In this document: piece by piece, positions 8,709 through 17,699 of the stretch | Position numbering within the stretch: the first letter of the stretch is position 1 | Layout of the letters: each line of letters starts with the position of its first letter | NCBI RefSeq assembly: GCF_001519065.1 | Contig: NZ_KQ954252.1 | Span: 186,001-250,000, forward strand | DNA length: 64,000 bases | Reading direction: 5' to 3' | Source: Novosphingobium sp. FSW06-99 | Lineage (GTDB): Bacteria > Pseudomonadota > Alphaproteobacteria > Sphingomonadales > Sphingomonadaceae | Program-made: the position numbers and the translations under genes | The notes under the pieces: generated by a model | Seen by the model: only the letters and a program-made list of their open reading frames with translations | Told to the model about the DNA's origin: nothing | Databases searched by the model: none

Positions 8709-9862
8709 TGCGTTCACTCACCATCCTTGGCGCCACCGGTTCGATTGGCGCATCGACTCTCGATCTCGTGCGGCGCAACCGCGATGCCTTTCGCGTGGTC
8801 GCGCTGACCGGGCACAGCAATGTTGCCGTGCTGGCGGCGCTGGCCCGGGAATTCGCGGCCGAAATCGCGGTGATCGGCGATGAGGCGCTGTTGCCGGATC
8901 TGCGCGCCGCGCTCGCGGGCAGTGGCATCGCCAGCGCGGGCGGGGCAGGCGCCCTGATCGAGGCAGCGCGACGACCCGCAGACCTGACCGTGGCGGCGAT
9001 CGTCGGCTGTGCGGGGCTGGCCCCGACTATGGCGGCGATCGAGCAGGGCCGCACCGTGGCATTGGCCAACAAGGAAGCGCTGGTCTCGGCCGGCGGCGTG
9101 ATGACGCGCGCAGTGGCACAGCACGGCACCACGCTGCTGCCGGTCGATTCGGAACACAACGCGATTTTCCAGTGCCTGGCGGGCAACGATGTGGCGCATG
9201 TACGGTGGATCACGCTGACCGCCAGCGGGGGGCCGTTCCGCGACTGGCCGATCGAGCGGCTGGCCCATGCCACCCCGGCAGAGGCGGTGCGCCATCCCAA
9301 CTGGTCGATGGGCGCCAAGATCAGCGTCGATTCGGCGACGATGATGAACAAGGGGCTCGAATTCATCGAGGCCTGGCACTTGTTTCCGGTCGGGGTCGAG
9401 CGGCTGCGCATCATTGTTCACCCGCAATCGATCATCCATTCGATGGTCGAATACCGCGATGGCACGACGCTGGCGCAACTGGGCCCGTCGGACATGCGCG
9501 TGCCGATTGCCTCGGCGCTGGCCTGGCCCGCGCGCATGGCAACGCCGTGCGAACCGCTTGATTTGGCAACGATCGGCACGCTGACCTTTCGCGCGCCCGA
9601 TGAAGAACGCTTTCCTGCCACGCGCCTGGCGCGCGAGGCGACGCTGGCGGGCGGCGCGGCGGCGGCGGTGATGAATGCTGCCAACGAAGTAGCGGTTGCC
9701 GCGTTCCTGTCTGGTCAGATCGGGTTCACGCAGATCGTGCAATGTTGCGAAGACGTGCTAGCCTGTGGTCTGCCATCGCCGCCGCAATCGCTCGAAGAGG
9801 TGATCGCGGTTGACCATGAGGCGCGTGTTCGTGCCCGCGAAGGTCTGGAGCTTGTGATTTGA
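8708..9862 (+). CDS. dxr: 1-deoxy-D-xylulose 5-phosphate reductoisomerase
   Basis: First committed step of the MEP isoprenoid pathway, converting DXP to MEP with NADPH and a divalent metal. The NADPH-binding loop GATGSIG is at residues 8-14; the metal-binding PVDSEHNAIFQ and SVDSATMMNKGLEFIEAW blocks carry the acidic ligands (an Asp and two Glu). Length 384 aa is normal. It starts inside the cdsA stop (TAATG) and overlaps rseP by 4 nt. Its place next to uppS means the operon supplies both the precursor and the polymerisation step for undecaprenyl diphosphate. Confidence 0.97.
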   Translation: MRSLTILGATGSIGASTLDLVRRNRDAFRVVALTGHSNVAVLAALAREFAAEIAVIGDEALLPDLRAALAGSGIASAGGAGALIEAARRPADLTVAAIVGCAGLAPTMAAIEQGRTVALANKEALVSAGGVMTRAVAQHGTTLLPVDSEHNAIFQCLAGNDVAHVRWITLTASGGPFRDWPIERLAHATPAEAVRHPNWSMGAKISVDSATMMNKGLEFIEAWHLFPVGVERLRIIVHPQSIIHSMVEYRDGTTLAQLGPSDMRVPIASALAWPARMATPCEPLDLATIGTLTFRAPDEERFPATRLAREATLAGGAAAAVMNAANEVAVAAFLSGQIGFTQIVQCCEDVLACGLPSPPQSLEEVIAVDHEARVRAREGLELVI

Positions 9863-10980
9863 CGCCGCTGCATTCACCTGGATTGTTGATTACCCTCGTC
9901 GGATTTGCGCTCGTGCTGGGCCCGCTGGTGTTCATTCACGAGCTGGGGCACTATCTCGCCGGGCGCCTGTTCGGGGTGCGCGCTGATACGTTTTCGATCG
10001 GGTTTGGCAAGGAACTGTTCGGCTGGACCGACCGGCGCGGCACGCGCTGGAAACTGAGCGCGCTGCCACTGGGCGGTTATGTGCAGTTTGCCGGCGACAG
10101 CAACCCCGCCGGGCAACCGAGTGCCGACTGGCTGGCGCTGCCCGCCGATGAACGTGCCCGCACCCTGCAGGGCCGCCCGTTGTGGCAGCGCGCGATGATC
10201 GTGCTGGCCGGGCCTGTCACCAATCTGCTTGTTGCGGTGCTGATTCTTGCCGGTTTTGCCTGGGCCTATGGCACGCTGGTATCGCCGCCGGTGGTGGGGC
10301 TGGTGCAGCCCGGATCGGTGGCGGAAAAGGCAGGCGTGCGCGCGGGCGACCGTATCGTCTCGCTGGGCGGCGGCGCGATCGACAGCTTTCTGGCGATCCG
10401 CATGACGGTGTCGCAACATCCGGGCGAACGGCTCGACATGGTGCTCGATCGCGGTGGCCAGCGCCTTGCCGTGGTGGTTACCCCGGCGGTGAAAGTTGAA
10501 AGCGACCGCTTTGGCAATCACCAGTCGATCGGCTTTCTGGGGGTCGGCCCGGCGACGGTCGAACGGCGCCCGGTCGGCCCAGTCGGTGCCCTGGCCGAAG
10601 GGCTGGGCGAAACGCGCGATATCATCGCCATGACGGTGACCGGGATCGAACAGATCGTCACCGGGCGACGCGATGCGCGCGAACTGGGCGGGCCGATCAA
10701 GATTGCCAAGTATTCGGGCGAACAACTGGTTTCGGGCTGGCAGAGCTTTGTCGGGTTCATCGCGCTGATCTCGATCAACCTGGGCTTCATCAATCTGCTG
10801 CCGATCCCGGTGCTCGATGGCGGACATCTGGTGCTGTTTGCGATCGAGGCGGTGCGTCGCAAGCCGGTCAGCCAGCGCGGGCAGGAACTGGCATTCGGCA
10901 CTGGCCTGGCGCTGGTTGTCGCGCTGATGCTGTTTGTCACGTTCAACGATGCAGGCTCGCTCAAGCTGTTCGGAGGGTAA
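9859..10980 (+). CDS. rseP: Site-2 zinc metalloprotease RseP
   Basis: Inner-membrane intramembrane protease; relatives cleave anti-sigma factors in the envelope stress response and clear signal-peptide remnants. HELGH is at residues 27-31 in the first membrane helix, and the third zinc ligand lies in PIPVLDGGH (Asp about 320). A single PDZ domain lies between, around residues 135-200 (GLVQPGSVAEKAGVRAGDRI). Length 373 aa. TTG at 9859 overlaps the dxr stop. It is followed by 254 bp of non-coding sequence before bamA, which contains a perfect ATGTGCCC/GGGCACAT palindrome (11047-11064). Confidence 0.95.
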   Translation: MTPLHSPGLLITLVGFALVLGPLVFIHELGHYLAGRLFGVRADTFSIGFGKELFGWTDRRGTRWKLSALPLGGYVQFAGDSNPAGQPSADWLALPADERARTLQGRPLWQRAMIVLAGPVTNLLVAVLILAGFAWAYGTLVSPPVVGLVQPGSVAEKAGVRAGDRIVSLGGGAIDSFLAIRMTVSQHPGERLDMVLDRGGQRLAVVVTPAVKVESDRFGNHQSIGFLGVGPATVERRPVGPVGALAEGLGETRDIIAMTVTGIEQIVTGRRDARELGGPIKIAKYSGEQLVSGWQSFVGFIALISINLGFINLLPIPVLDGGHLVLFAIEAVRRKPVSQRGQELAFGTGLALVVALMLFVTFNDAGSLKLFGG

Positions 10981-11234
10981 GCGCTGCCTGGCGCGTTGTT
11001 GGGGTTGCAGCGCGGAACGGGGCAGCCGGTAAAACTGCCTCAAACCATGTGCCCGGGGGCACATTGCTGGGGAATTTGCGCCGAGTTGCCGAATGTTCGC
11101 ACCAAGCTTGCTTGCGCGAACGGCCGTCATCGGGCAGAGGGCAGGCAGTCCATCGGCAGGAACCGGCGGGGCGATGGCAGGAAGTTTGCGGTCCGCAATG
11201 CGGCCGTAGTGCAAGAACGGGATGGCGCTTGGTG

Positions 11235-14200
11235 ATGATTTCTAGGAACGCTTGCCGGACTGCAGCTGGTCGATTGGGTATGACCGCCACGATCGGCATG
11301 CTGCTGGCGAGCAGCTGTCTTGCCGCGCGACCCGAGGGGGCTTTGGCCGACAACGCGCCCGCAGCGTCGGATGAACCCATTGCCGCGGCTACTCCTGCGC
11401 CTCCCCCGGTGGCCCCGACGCCCGTAAAGCCGGCGAAGAAGCACGCCAACGCGCTGTTCGCCAAGCACCGCAAGGCCGCCGAATCGGCAGCCGCCCAGCC
11501 GGTGCCGGTTGCCATTTCCGCCGCGCCCGCGCCTGTATCGCAGCATCTGGCGCCGCCTGCGACGATTGTGGCCGCGCCCGGCGCACCGCATTTTGCCGCA
11601 CCGGTCGCCAATCCCGGCCCGGCCGTGGTTGCCGCTCCGGCGCCGGCCTACGCCGCTCCCGCTGCGGCCGTGCAACCGGCTGTGGCGGCAGCGCCCGCCG
11701 CGCAGCCCGCTTATGCGGCGGTGGCCGACGCCGAACAGGCAGCGCCTGCCGCAACCCCGGCCCCGCAGGCAGCGGTTGATCAGGCGCCGCCGGCTCCGCC
11801 CGCGCCCAGGCCCGGCCCCGCACTGCAAAAGCGGTTCCGGCAAAAGCCTGCCGCCAAGGCCCTGCCGGTCGACGCGGCAGCCGTTGCTGCGCCACAGGCG
11901 CCACATGCAGCCCCCGCGCCGACCGAGGTCAATCAGACGGTCAAATCGATCGGTGTCGAAGGCGCGCAGCGGCTCGAACCCGACACCATCCTGTCGTACA
12001 TCCGCATGCATGTGGGCGATCGCTATACCCAGGCCAGCGCCGACCAGGTGCTGAAGGATCTGTTTGCGACCGAGCTGTTCTCGGACGTGACGCTGCGCAA
12101 CGATGGCGGCGCAGTGGTGATCGTGGTCAAGGAAAACCCGGTCGTCAACCGGATCATCCTCGAAGGCAACAAGCGCCTGAAAGAGGACAAGATCACCCCG
12201 GAAATCAAGCTTTCGGCGCGGCAGATCTTTACCCGGTCGAAAGTCCGCGCCGACGTGACCCGGATTATCGAGCTGTACAAGCGTGAAGGGCGCTTTGCCG
12301 CGTCGGTCGAGCCGAAGATGGTCATGCTCGACCAGAACCGCGTCGATATCGTGTTCGAAATCACCGAAGGACCCAAGTCCAAGGTGCGCCAGATCAACAT
12401 CATCGGCGCGCACAAGTTTTCGGTGACCCAGTTGCGCACCGAAATGGTGACCAAGCAGCAGCGTTCGTTCCGCATTTTCTCGTCGGGCACCAGCTATGAC
12501 CCCGATCGTCTGGCGTTCGACCAGCAGAAATTGCGTCAGTTCTACCTGACCCAGGGCTATGCCGATTTCCGCGTGGTTTCGGCGGTTGCCGAACTGACCC
12601 CGGACAAGAAGGACTTCATCGTCACGTACGTGATCGAGGAAGGCAAACGCTACAAGTTCGGTGATGTCAAAGTCGAAAGCCAGTTGCGCGATTTCAACGG
12701 CGACCAGTTGGCCAAGCGGCTGTCGATCAAGAAGGGCGCCTGGTACAACGCCAAGGCCGTCGAAGACACGGTTGACGCACTGACCGAAACGGTCGGCAGC
12801 TTTGGCTATGCCTTTGCCGACGTTCGTCCGGACTTCCAGCGCAACAAGGACAAGGAGACGATGTCGGTGACCTTCCGCATTGCGGAAGCGCCCCGGGTCT
12901 ATGTCGAGCGCATCGATGTCAACGGCAACACGCTGACCGAAGACAAGGTCATCCGCCGCGAGTTTCGTCTGAGCGAAGGCGATGCCTTCAATTCGTACCA
13001 GATCAAGCGGTCGTCGAACCGCATCAAGTCGCTAGGCTATTTCCAGGAAAAGTTCGAAATCGAGCAGAAGCCCGGTTCGACGCCCGATCGCGTTGCGCTC
13101 GAAGCCAATCTGGAAGAAAAGCCCACCGGCCAGTTGCAGCTTTCGGCCGGGTATTCCAGCCTCGAAAGCTTTATCTTCCAGGCCTCGATCCAGCAGAACA
13201 ATTTCCGCGGGCGTGGTGAAACGATCGGTACGACGTTCAACTATTCGGCTTATTCAAAGGCCGTGGTGCTGAACTTTACCGAGCCTTACGTGTCGGATCG
13301 CAACGTCTCGCTGGGCTTTGACATCTATCGCCGCGACCAGTCGAGCTTCAACTTCTACGATTCCAACCGCAACACCACCTACGAGAACAACACAACCGGT
13401 TTTCAGGTGCGTGCCGGTTTCCCGTTGACCGAACACAGCTCGCTGATCGGGCGCTACACGCTCAATTACGAGCAGGTGACGCTGGATCAGGCGACGTATT
13501 ACATCAACGGCGTCTGTTCGGTGTACCTGGCGGGGCAATACTTGTGCGACGCGATCGGCGACCGTACCAGCTCGATCGTGGGCTCGTCCTATGTCTATGA
13601 CACGCTCGACAACCGGCTGCATCCGTCGAGCGGTTCGACCTTCATCACCGGCATCGACATTGCCGGGCTGGGCGGTTCGGTCAAATACGCCCGCCTGACG
13701 GCCAATGCGGCGCATTACATTCCGCTGGGCCATGGGTTCATCTTTGCGCTGCGCGGCGAAGCCGGGGCGATCCACGCGCTGGAGAACAACGCACCCAACC
13801 AGTATGAAGACCCGGTCCGCCTGACCGACCGCTTCTTCCTGGGTGAACCGCAGATCCGCGGTTTCGACATTCGCGGTGTCGGCCCGCGCGTGCTGCGCGA
13901 ATTCTACACCGGTTACAACTCGTCGAGTGGCAACGGCGGCACGCTCAACACCAACCAGAACAGCGAAGTCAACGACGCGCTGGGCGGCAAATACTACTAT
14001 CTCGGCCATGCCGAGCTGGAAATTCCGCTGGGTTCGGGCGCACGCGAACTGGGCCTGCGGCCATCCATCTTCATGGATGCGGGTGCGGTGTGGGGCGTGA
14101 CCGCGCCGGCCACGGTGGGCACGACGATCCTGTACACCGACGCGGTGACGGGGAAATACACCACCAATGCCACGGCTTCGAACGGCACGCAGAACGCGAT

Positions 14201-14381
14201 CGCCCAGAAGTTTCTTGAATCATACGTGGGTGACAGCCCGGCACCGCGTATTTCGTTTGGTTTCGGGGTCAACTGGAACTCGCCATTTGGTCCCTTCCGC
14301 ATCGATATCGCCAAGGCGTTGACATACGTCTATGGCGATACTCGCAAGACTTTCAGCTTCAACGTGGGAACCCAGTTCTGA
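11235..14381 (+). CDS. bamA: Outer membrane protein assembly factor BamA with long Pro/Ala N-terminal extension
   Basis: Core of the BAM complex that inserts beta-barrel proteins into the outer membrane. Five POTRA domains begin near residue 231 (VNQTVKSIGVEGAQRLEPD), followed by the Omp85 barrel from about residue 650; the protein ends in Phe, as expected for a barrel strand signal. ATG 11235 gives a signal peptide (MISRNACRTAAGRLGMTATIG and a hydrophobic run to about residue 31); the frame runs back to 11049, but that part is not signal-like. Unusually, about 190 residues (38-230) of Pro/Ala-rich, low-complexity sequence with basic patches sit between signal and POTRA1. The ompH start overlaps the stop. 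Confidence 0.95.
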   Translation: MISRNACRTAAGRLGMTATIGMLLASSCLAARPEGALADNAPAASDEPIAAATPAPPPVAPTPVKPAKKHANALFAKHRKAAESAAAQPVPVAISAAPAPVSQHLAPPATIVAAPGAPHFAAPVANPGPAVVAAPAPAYAAPAAAVQPAVAAAPAAQPAYAAVADAEQAAPAATPAPQAAVDQAPPAPPAPRPGPALQKRFRQKPAAKALPVDAAAVAAPQAPHAAPAPTEVNQTVKSIGVEGAQRLEPDTILSYIRMHVGDRYTQASADQVLKDLFATELFSDVTLRNDGGAVVIVVKENPVVNRIILEGNKRLKEDKITPEIKLSARQIFTRSKVRADVTRIIELYKREGRFAASVEPKMVMLDQNRVDIVFEITEGPKSKVRQINIIGAHKFSVTQLRTEMVTKQQRSFRIFSSGTSYDPDRLAFDQQKLRQFYLTQGYADFRVVSAVAELTPDKKDFIVTYVIEEGKRYKFGDVKVESQLRDFNGDQLAKRLSIKKGAWYNAKAVEDTVDALTETVGSFGYAFADVRPDFQRNKDKETMSVTFRIAEAPRVYVERIDVNGNTLTEDKVIRREFRLSEGDAFNSYQIKRSSNRIKSLGYFQEKFEIEQKPGSTPDRVALEANLEEKPTGQLQLSAGYSSLESFIFQASIQQNNFRGRGETIGTTFNYSAYSKAVVLNFTEPYVSDRNVSLGFDIYRRDQSSFNFYDSNRNTTYENNTTGFQVRAGFPLTEHSSLIGRYTLNYEQVTLDQATYYINGVCSVYLAGQYLCDAIGDRTSSIVGSSYVYDTLDNRLHPSSGSTFITGIDIAGLGGSVKYARLTANAAHYIPLGHGFIFALRGEAGAIHALENNAPNQYEDPVRLTDRFFLGEPQIRGFDIRGVGPRVLREFYTGYNSSSGNGGTLNTNQNSEVNDALGGKYYYLGHAELEIPLGSGARELGLRPSIFMDAGAVWGVTAPATVGTTILYTDAVTGKYTTNATASNGTQNAIAQKFLESYVGDSPAPRISFGFGVNWNSPFGPFRIDIAKALTYVYGDTRKTFSFNVGTQF

Positions 14382-15076
14382 TGAAACTCCGTCATATCTC
14401 TGCCGCGCTTGTCGCGGGTGTTTCGCTTGCCGTCGCTCCGGCCGCTTTTGCCCAGACCGCTGGCGGGATCGTGGCCAGCGGGATTGGCGTCGCCAATTCG
14501 CAGGCCGTGGTGTTCAGCTCGAACGCCTACAAGGCGGCGATGGTGCAGATGCAGACCACCTACAAGCCGCAGCTTGACCAGGTGAAGGCGCGTCGCGCGG
14601 CGCTGAAGGCGCAGCTTGGCCCGCTGATCGACAAGTTCAAGGCTGACCGCAGCGCGCCCAAGCCCGATAACACCCTGCTGCAGCAGGAATATACCCAGAT
14701 CCAGCAGATCCAGCAGGGTGGCGAACAGGAACTGCAGCAGATCGTCGAGCCGGTGAACACCGCACGCCAGTTCGTGATCGAACAGATCGCCGAAAAGCTG
14801 GGCGACGCGACGCAGGCCGCGATGACCAAGCGCAAGATCACGCTGGTGCTCGACGAGCAGTCGGTGGTCAAGCACGACACTGCCTACAACCTGAACCAGG
14901 ACATTCTCGATCAGCTCAACCTGATCCTTCCTTCGGTTGGCGTGACGCCGCCGGCCGGCTGGCTGCCGCGCGAACAGCGTGAACGTCAGGCGCAGGAACA
15001 GGCTGCTGCGGCTGCCGAAGCCGCCGAAGCCGGTGCCGCTGCACCTGCCGCCAAGAAGCAGCCGCAGGGCCGCTGA
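14381..15076 (+). CDS. ompH: OmpH/Skp-family periplasmic chaperone
   Basis: Periplasmic chaperone for unfolded outer-membrane proteins. A clean signal peptide (residues 1-25, ending AAFA-Q) precedes a helical coiled-coil body (about residues 60-170) rich in Gln, Lys and Glu. The length (231 aa) exceeds E. coli Skp, mostly through an Ala/Glu-rich tail from about residue 205. It starts in the bamA stop (TGATG) and is followed by fabZ after 8 bp. In E. coli lpxD lies at this point; here it is missing. Confidence 0.92.
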   Translation: MKLRHISAALVAGVSLAVAPAAFAQTAGGIVASGIGVANSQAVVFSSNAYKAAMVQMQTTYKPQLDQVKARRAALKAQLGPLIDKFKADRSAPKPDNTLLQQEYTQIQQIQQGGEQELQQIVEPVNTARQFVIEQIAEKLGDATQAAMTKRKITLVLDEQSVVKHDTAYNLNQDILDQLNLILPSVGVTPPAGWLPREQRERQAQEQAAAAAEAAEAGAAAPAAKKQPQGR

Positions 15077-15084
15077 TACCGGCG

Positions 15085-15558
15085 ATGAGCGAAACGGGCG
15101 ATGTGCCGGCGGCGGCGCCGCTGGCATTCGACATCAAGGGGGTGATGGCGGCGCTGCCGCACCGCTATCCCCTGTTGCTGGTCGATCGGGTGGTCGAACT
15201 CGTGGTGGGCGAGCGCATTCACGCGATCAAGGCCGTCAGCATGAACGAGCAGTTTTTCCAGGGGCATTTCCCCGGACGCCCGATCATGCCCGGCGTGCTG
15301 CAGATCGAGGCGCTGGCGCAAGCCGCCGGGGTGCTGGCGGTCGAAACGCTCGGCCTGGCCGGGACGGGCAAGCTGGTCTATTTCATGGCCATCGAAGAAG
15401 CCAAGTTCCGTACCCCGGTCGAACCTGGCTGTCTGCTCGATCTGCACGTGTCGTTTACGCAAAAGCGCGCGCGGGTGTGCAAATTTGCGGGCAAGGCCAT
15501 GCTGGGCGACAAGATTGCCACCGAAGTCAGCTTTACCGCGATGATCGCAGATGGCTGA
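15085..15558 (+). CDS. fabZ: 3-hydroxyacyl-[ACP] dehydratase FabZ
   Basis: Dehydrates 3-hydroxyacyl-ACP in fatty-acid elongation. The hot-dog active-site helix and loop are in [19 protein letters not shown] (about residues 56-74), with the catalytic His and Glu; the [12 protein letters not shown] opening near residue 22 is also characteristic. Length 157 aa. The start ATG lies 8 bp after ompH with GGCGATG-type spacing. It is the last gene of the cluster; lpxA and lpxB, which normally follow, are absent, and a palindromic repeat comes next. Confidence 0.96.
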   Translation: MSETGDVPAAAPLAFDIKGVMAALPHRYPLLLVDRVVELVVGERIHAIKAVSMNEQFFQGHFPGRPIMPGVLQIEALAQAAGVLAVETLGLAGTGKLVYFMAIEEAKFRTPVEPGCLLDLHVSFTQKRARVCKFAGKAMLGDKIATEVSFTAMIADG

Positions 15559-15588
15559 ATTTGGGCCGCGCTGACGCGCGGCGCAGAC

Positions 15589-15667
15589 GCCCCGCCCCGC
15601 CTCCTCACCCGACCACCATGCCATAATGGTAATCTTGGTGGTTGGGTGGGGAGGCGGGCGGGGGGGG
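15589..15667. repeat. GC-rich palindromic repeat, family A, copy 1 (imperfect)
   Basis: A long hairpin element: left arm about 15589-15618 ending in CCCGACCACCA, right arm about 15636-15667 beginning TGGTGGTTGGG. The arms pair with a few G-T wobbles and one slip. The same core recurs, perfectly paired, at 26746-26830. It lies between fabZ and rpmE, both plus-strand. Confidence 0.8.
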
Positions 15668-15792
15668 CTGCCGTTCACGCCAGTGAACGCAAAATGCAAA
15701 GACTCATCTCGACATCCCTGCGCCTTTCCGTTAGGGGCGCGCTTCGCAATTCCTGCGGCCGGTCGGTACCGGGCGCATCCAGGAGCAATTCG

Positions 15793-16023
15793 ATGAAAGA
15801 CAAGATCCACCCCGACTATCACTTCATCAACGTTCAGATGACCGATGGCACCGTGTTCCGCACCCGTTCGACCTGGGGCAAGGAAGGCGACACGCTGGCG
15901 CTGGATATCGATCCGACGTCGCATCCGGCCTGGACCGGTGGCAACTCGCGTCTGCTCGATCAGGGTGGTCGTGTGGCCCAGTTCAACAAGCGTTTCGGCG
16001 GTCTGAGCCTGAAAAAGGCCTGA
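15793..16023 (+). CDS. rpmE: 50S ribosomal protein bL31, cysteine-free type
   Basis: Large-subunit protein L31, which bridges the subunits. From ATG 15793 (AGGAG eight bases upstream) the product is 76 aa and starts [19 protein letters not shown]; it ends with the conserved [11 protein letters not shown] motif. The CxxC pairs of the zinc-binding form are absent (no cysteines), so this is the zinc-independent type. The frame is open back to 15646, but the region before 15793 lacks conservation. An intrinsic terminator follows directly. Confidence 0.95.
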   Translation: MKDKIHPDYHFINVQMTDGTVFRTRSTWGKEGDTLALDIDPTSHPAWTGGNSRLLDQGGRVAQFNKRFGGLSLKKA

Positions 16024-16030
16024 TCTTGGC

Positions 16031-16067
16031 GCGCCGGATGGAAATCCGGCGCGGCCTGCCATTTTTT
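16031..16067 (+). terminator. Intrinsic terminator after rpmE
   Basis: GCGCCGGAT (16031-16039), GGAA tetraloop, ATCCGGCGC (16044-16052): a perfect 9-bp stem, with a run of six T at 16062-16067. A second GGCGCC hairpin (16080-16103) lies just before the tRNA. Confidence 0.75.
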
Positions 16068-16109
16068 CCTTTCCATTGCGGCGCCTTTTTGCAAAGGGGC
16101 GCCTCTCGT

Positions 16110-16187
16110 GGCGATCATAGCTCAGTTGGTTAGAGCGCCGGTTTGTGGTACCGGAGGTCGTGGGTTCGAACCCCATTGGTCGCCCCA
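16110..16187 (+). tRNA. tRNA-His (GTG)
   Basis: Cloverleaf read directly: acceptor GCGATCA (16111-16117) pairs with TGGTCGC, including one G-T pair; D-arm AGCTCAGTTGGTTAGAGC; anticodon stem CCGGT/ACCGG with loop TTGTGGT, so anticodon GTG (16145-16147); T-arm GTGGGTTCGAACCCCAT. The extra G at 16110 (position -1) opposite discriminator C is the histidine-tRNA hallmark. CCA is encoded (16185-16187). Confidence 0.97.
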
Positions 16188-16330
16188 TTTCTCCACTTTG
16201 CTGATGTCCCAATTCCCGCTAGGCACGTAACGTGTCTGTGCGTGGCTGCTCGATTTGGCGGCCTTGCGTTTCGATCCGTCCGGCCCTTGTGCCGATGCCG
16301 GATCGCCAATTGGGAAGTTTTGCGTTTCGC

Positions 16331-17059
16331 ATGCACGGTTTTGCCAATCCCGCCCGGTTTCTGCGCATCGCGCGCTGGCTGATGCCTGCATTGCTGGTGC
16401 CGGGGTTGGTCATGGCACTGGGCGCGCTGGCCTGGGGTGTGGCCTATGCGCCGCCCGATCATCTGATGGGCGTGACGGTCAAGATCCTGTTCATTCATGT
16501 GCCTTGCGTCTGGCTGGGCATGGCGGGCTGGTCGACGATCGCGGTGTCGAGCGTGGTCGAACTGGTCTGGCGCCATCCGCTGGCCGGAATTGCGGCGCGC
16601 GCGGCGGCGGTGCCTGGGGCGGTGTTCACCGCGCTGGGGCTGATCACCGGATCGATCTGGGGACGTCCGACCTGGGGCACCTGGTGGGTGTGGGACGGAC
16701 GATTGACCAGCTTTCTGATCCTGCTGTTTCTCTATTTCGGCTATATTGCGCTGGCTGATGCGGCGCAGCGCGATGCCGCGGGCGGGGGTGGCGCAGGGCG
16801 CATCCCGGCGATTTTCGGGCTGGTCGGCGCAATCAACATTCCGATCATCAACCGGTCGGTGGTGTGGTGGAACAGCTTGCACCAGCCGCCTTCGATCACG
16901 ATGGGGCGCTCATCGATCGACGGCACGTATCTGTGGCCGCTGCTGATCGGGGCGCTGGGCTTTTCGTTGATTTTCGGCGGGGTGGTGCTGGCGCGGATGC
17001 GCATGCTGCTGGCACAGATCCAGACCGAGGCGCGCCTGCGTCGCAAGGCGCTGGGTTGA
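16331..17059 (+). CDS. ccmC: Cytochrome c maturation heme-handling protein CcmC
   Basis: Inner-membrane protein that loads heme onto CcmE in System I cytochrome c biogenesis. The tryptophan-rich WWD motif reads WGRPTWGTWWVWDGRLTS (about residues 117-134), flanked by six membrane helices and the conserved periplasmic histidines. I choose ATG 16331 (MHGFANPARFLRIARW), giving 242 aa; the frame is open upstream to 16232, but those residues come from the region just after tRNA-His. ccmA and ccmB are not next to it in this window. ccmD follows after 22 bp. Confidence 0.93.
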   Translation: MHGFANPARFLRIARWLMPALLVPGLVMALGALAWGVAYAPPDHLMGVTVKILFIHVPCVWLGMAGWSTIAVSSVVELVWRHPLAGIAARAAAVPGAVFTALGLITGSIWGRPTWGTWWVWDGRLTSFLILLFLYFGYIALADAAQRDAAGGGGAGRIPAIFGLVGAINIPIINRSVVWWNSLHQPPSITMGRSSIDGTYLWPLLIGALGFSLIFGGVVLARMRMLLAQIQTEARLRRKALG

Positions 17060-17081
17060 GAAGGGCGCAAGAACCGGACCG

Positions 17082-17222
17082 ATGCACGAACGGCTTGATC
17101 AGTGGGAATTCGTCTGGGCGGCGCTGGCGATCGGCGTGGTCGGCATGCTGACCATGGTCGGCTGGTCGCTGTTCGCGATGATTCGCGCCGAACGGCGCCG
17201 TGATGCGGTGCGCCGCAAATGA
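17082..17222 (+). CDS. ccmD: Heme exporter subunit CcmD
   Basis: A 46-aa single-pass membrane protein that helps release holo-CcmE from the CcmABC complex. It starts at ATG 17082 (MHERLDQWEFVWAALAIG), has one hydrophobic helix (about residues 11-33), and ends in a basic tail (RAERRRDAVRRK), the usual CcmD layout. Its stop overlaps the ccmE start (ATGA), which with the small size and position between ccmC and ccmE makes the call firm. Confidence 0.9.
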   Translation: MHERLDQWEFVWAALAIGVVGMLTMVGWSLFAMIRAERRRDAVRRK

Positions 17223-17686
17223 CCACGCCCTCGACCACGTTGCTCAAACCCAAGCACCAGCGGCTGGTGCTGGTGCTGTTCGCATTGGCGGCGTTGATCG
17301 GCGCGGGGCTGCTGGCGGCCTTCGCGCTCAGCCGACAGGCAAGCTATTTCTATATCCCCAGTGACATTGCCGCCCATCCGCCCGAACCGGGCCGCGCGGT
17401 GCGGCTGGGCGGGATGGTGCAAAAGGGCACCTTGAAAACGATGCCCGACGGGGTGACCATTCATTTCATCGTGACCGATGGCAAGGCCCGCGTGCCGGTG
17501 CGTTTTTCCGGGATTACCCCCGATCTGTTTGTTGAAGGATCGGGTGTGGTGGCCGAAGGTCGCATGGAAGACGGCACATTCGTGGCCGACAACCTGCTGG
17601 CCAAGCACGACGAGAAATATGTGCCGCGCGAAATGAAAAACATGACCGAGAGCGACGCAAAACAGGTGGTGGCACAAACCCAATGA
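17219..17686 (+). CDS. ccmE: Cytochrome c maturation heme chaperone CcmE
   Basis: Membrane-anchored periplasmic heme chaperone that carries heme from CcmC to CcmF. One N-terminal membrane helix (about residues 15-37) is followed by an OB-fold domain. The covalent heme-binding His is in LAKHDEKYVPRE (about residue 128). Length 155 aa. The ATG overlaps the ccmD stop by 4 nt; ccmF starts 13 bp after the end. Confidence 0.96.
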   Translation: MTTPSTTLLKPKHQRLVLVLFALAALIGAGLLAAFALSRQASYFYIPSDIAAHPPEPGRAVRLGGMVQKGTLKTMPDGVTIHFIVTDGKARVPVRFSGITPDLFVEGSGVVAEGRMEDGTFVADNLLAKHDEKYVPREMKNMTESDAKQVVAQTQ

Positions 17687-17699
17687 GCGACTTGATCCG

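Noticed and set aside
11049..11234. Longer N-terminus for bamA
   Set aside because: Its residues are Arg/Cys-rich and would hide the signal peptide inside the protein.
16110..16187. tRNA-His as an integration site
   Set aside because: No repeat of the tRNA 3' end or integrase gene was seen nearby; housekeeping ccm genes follow directly.
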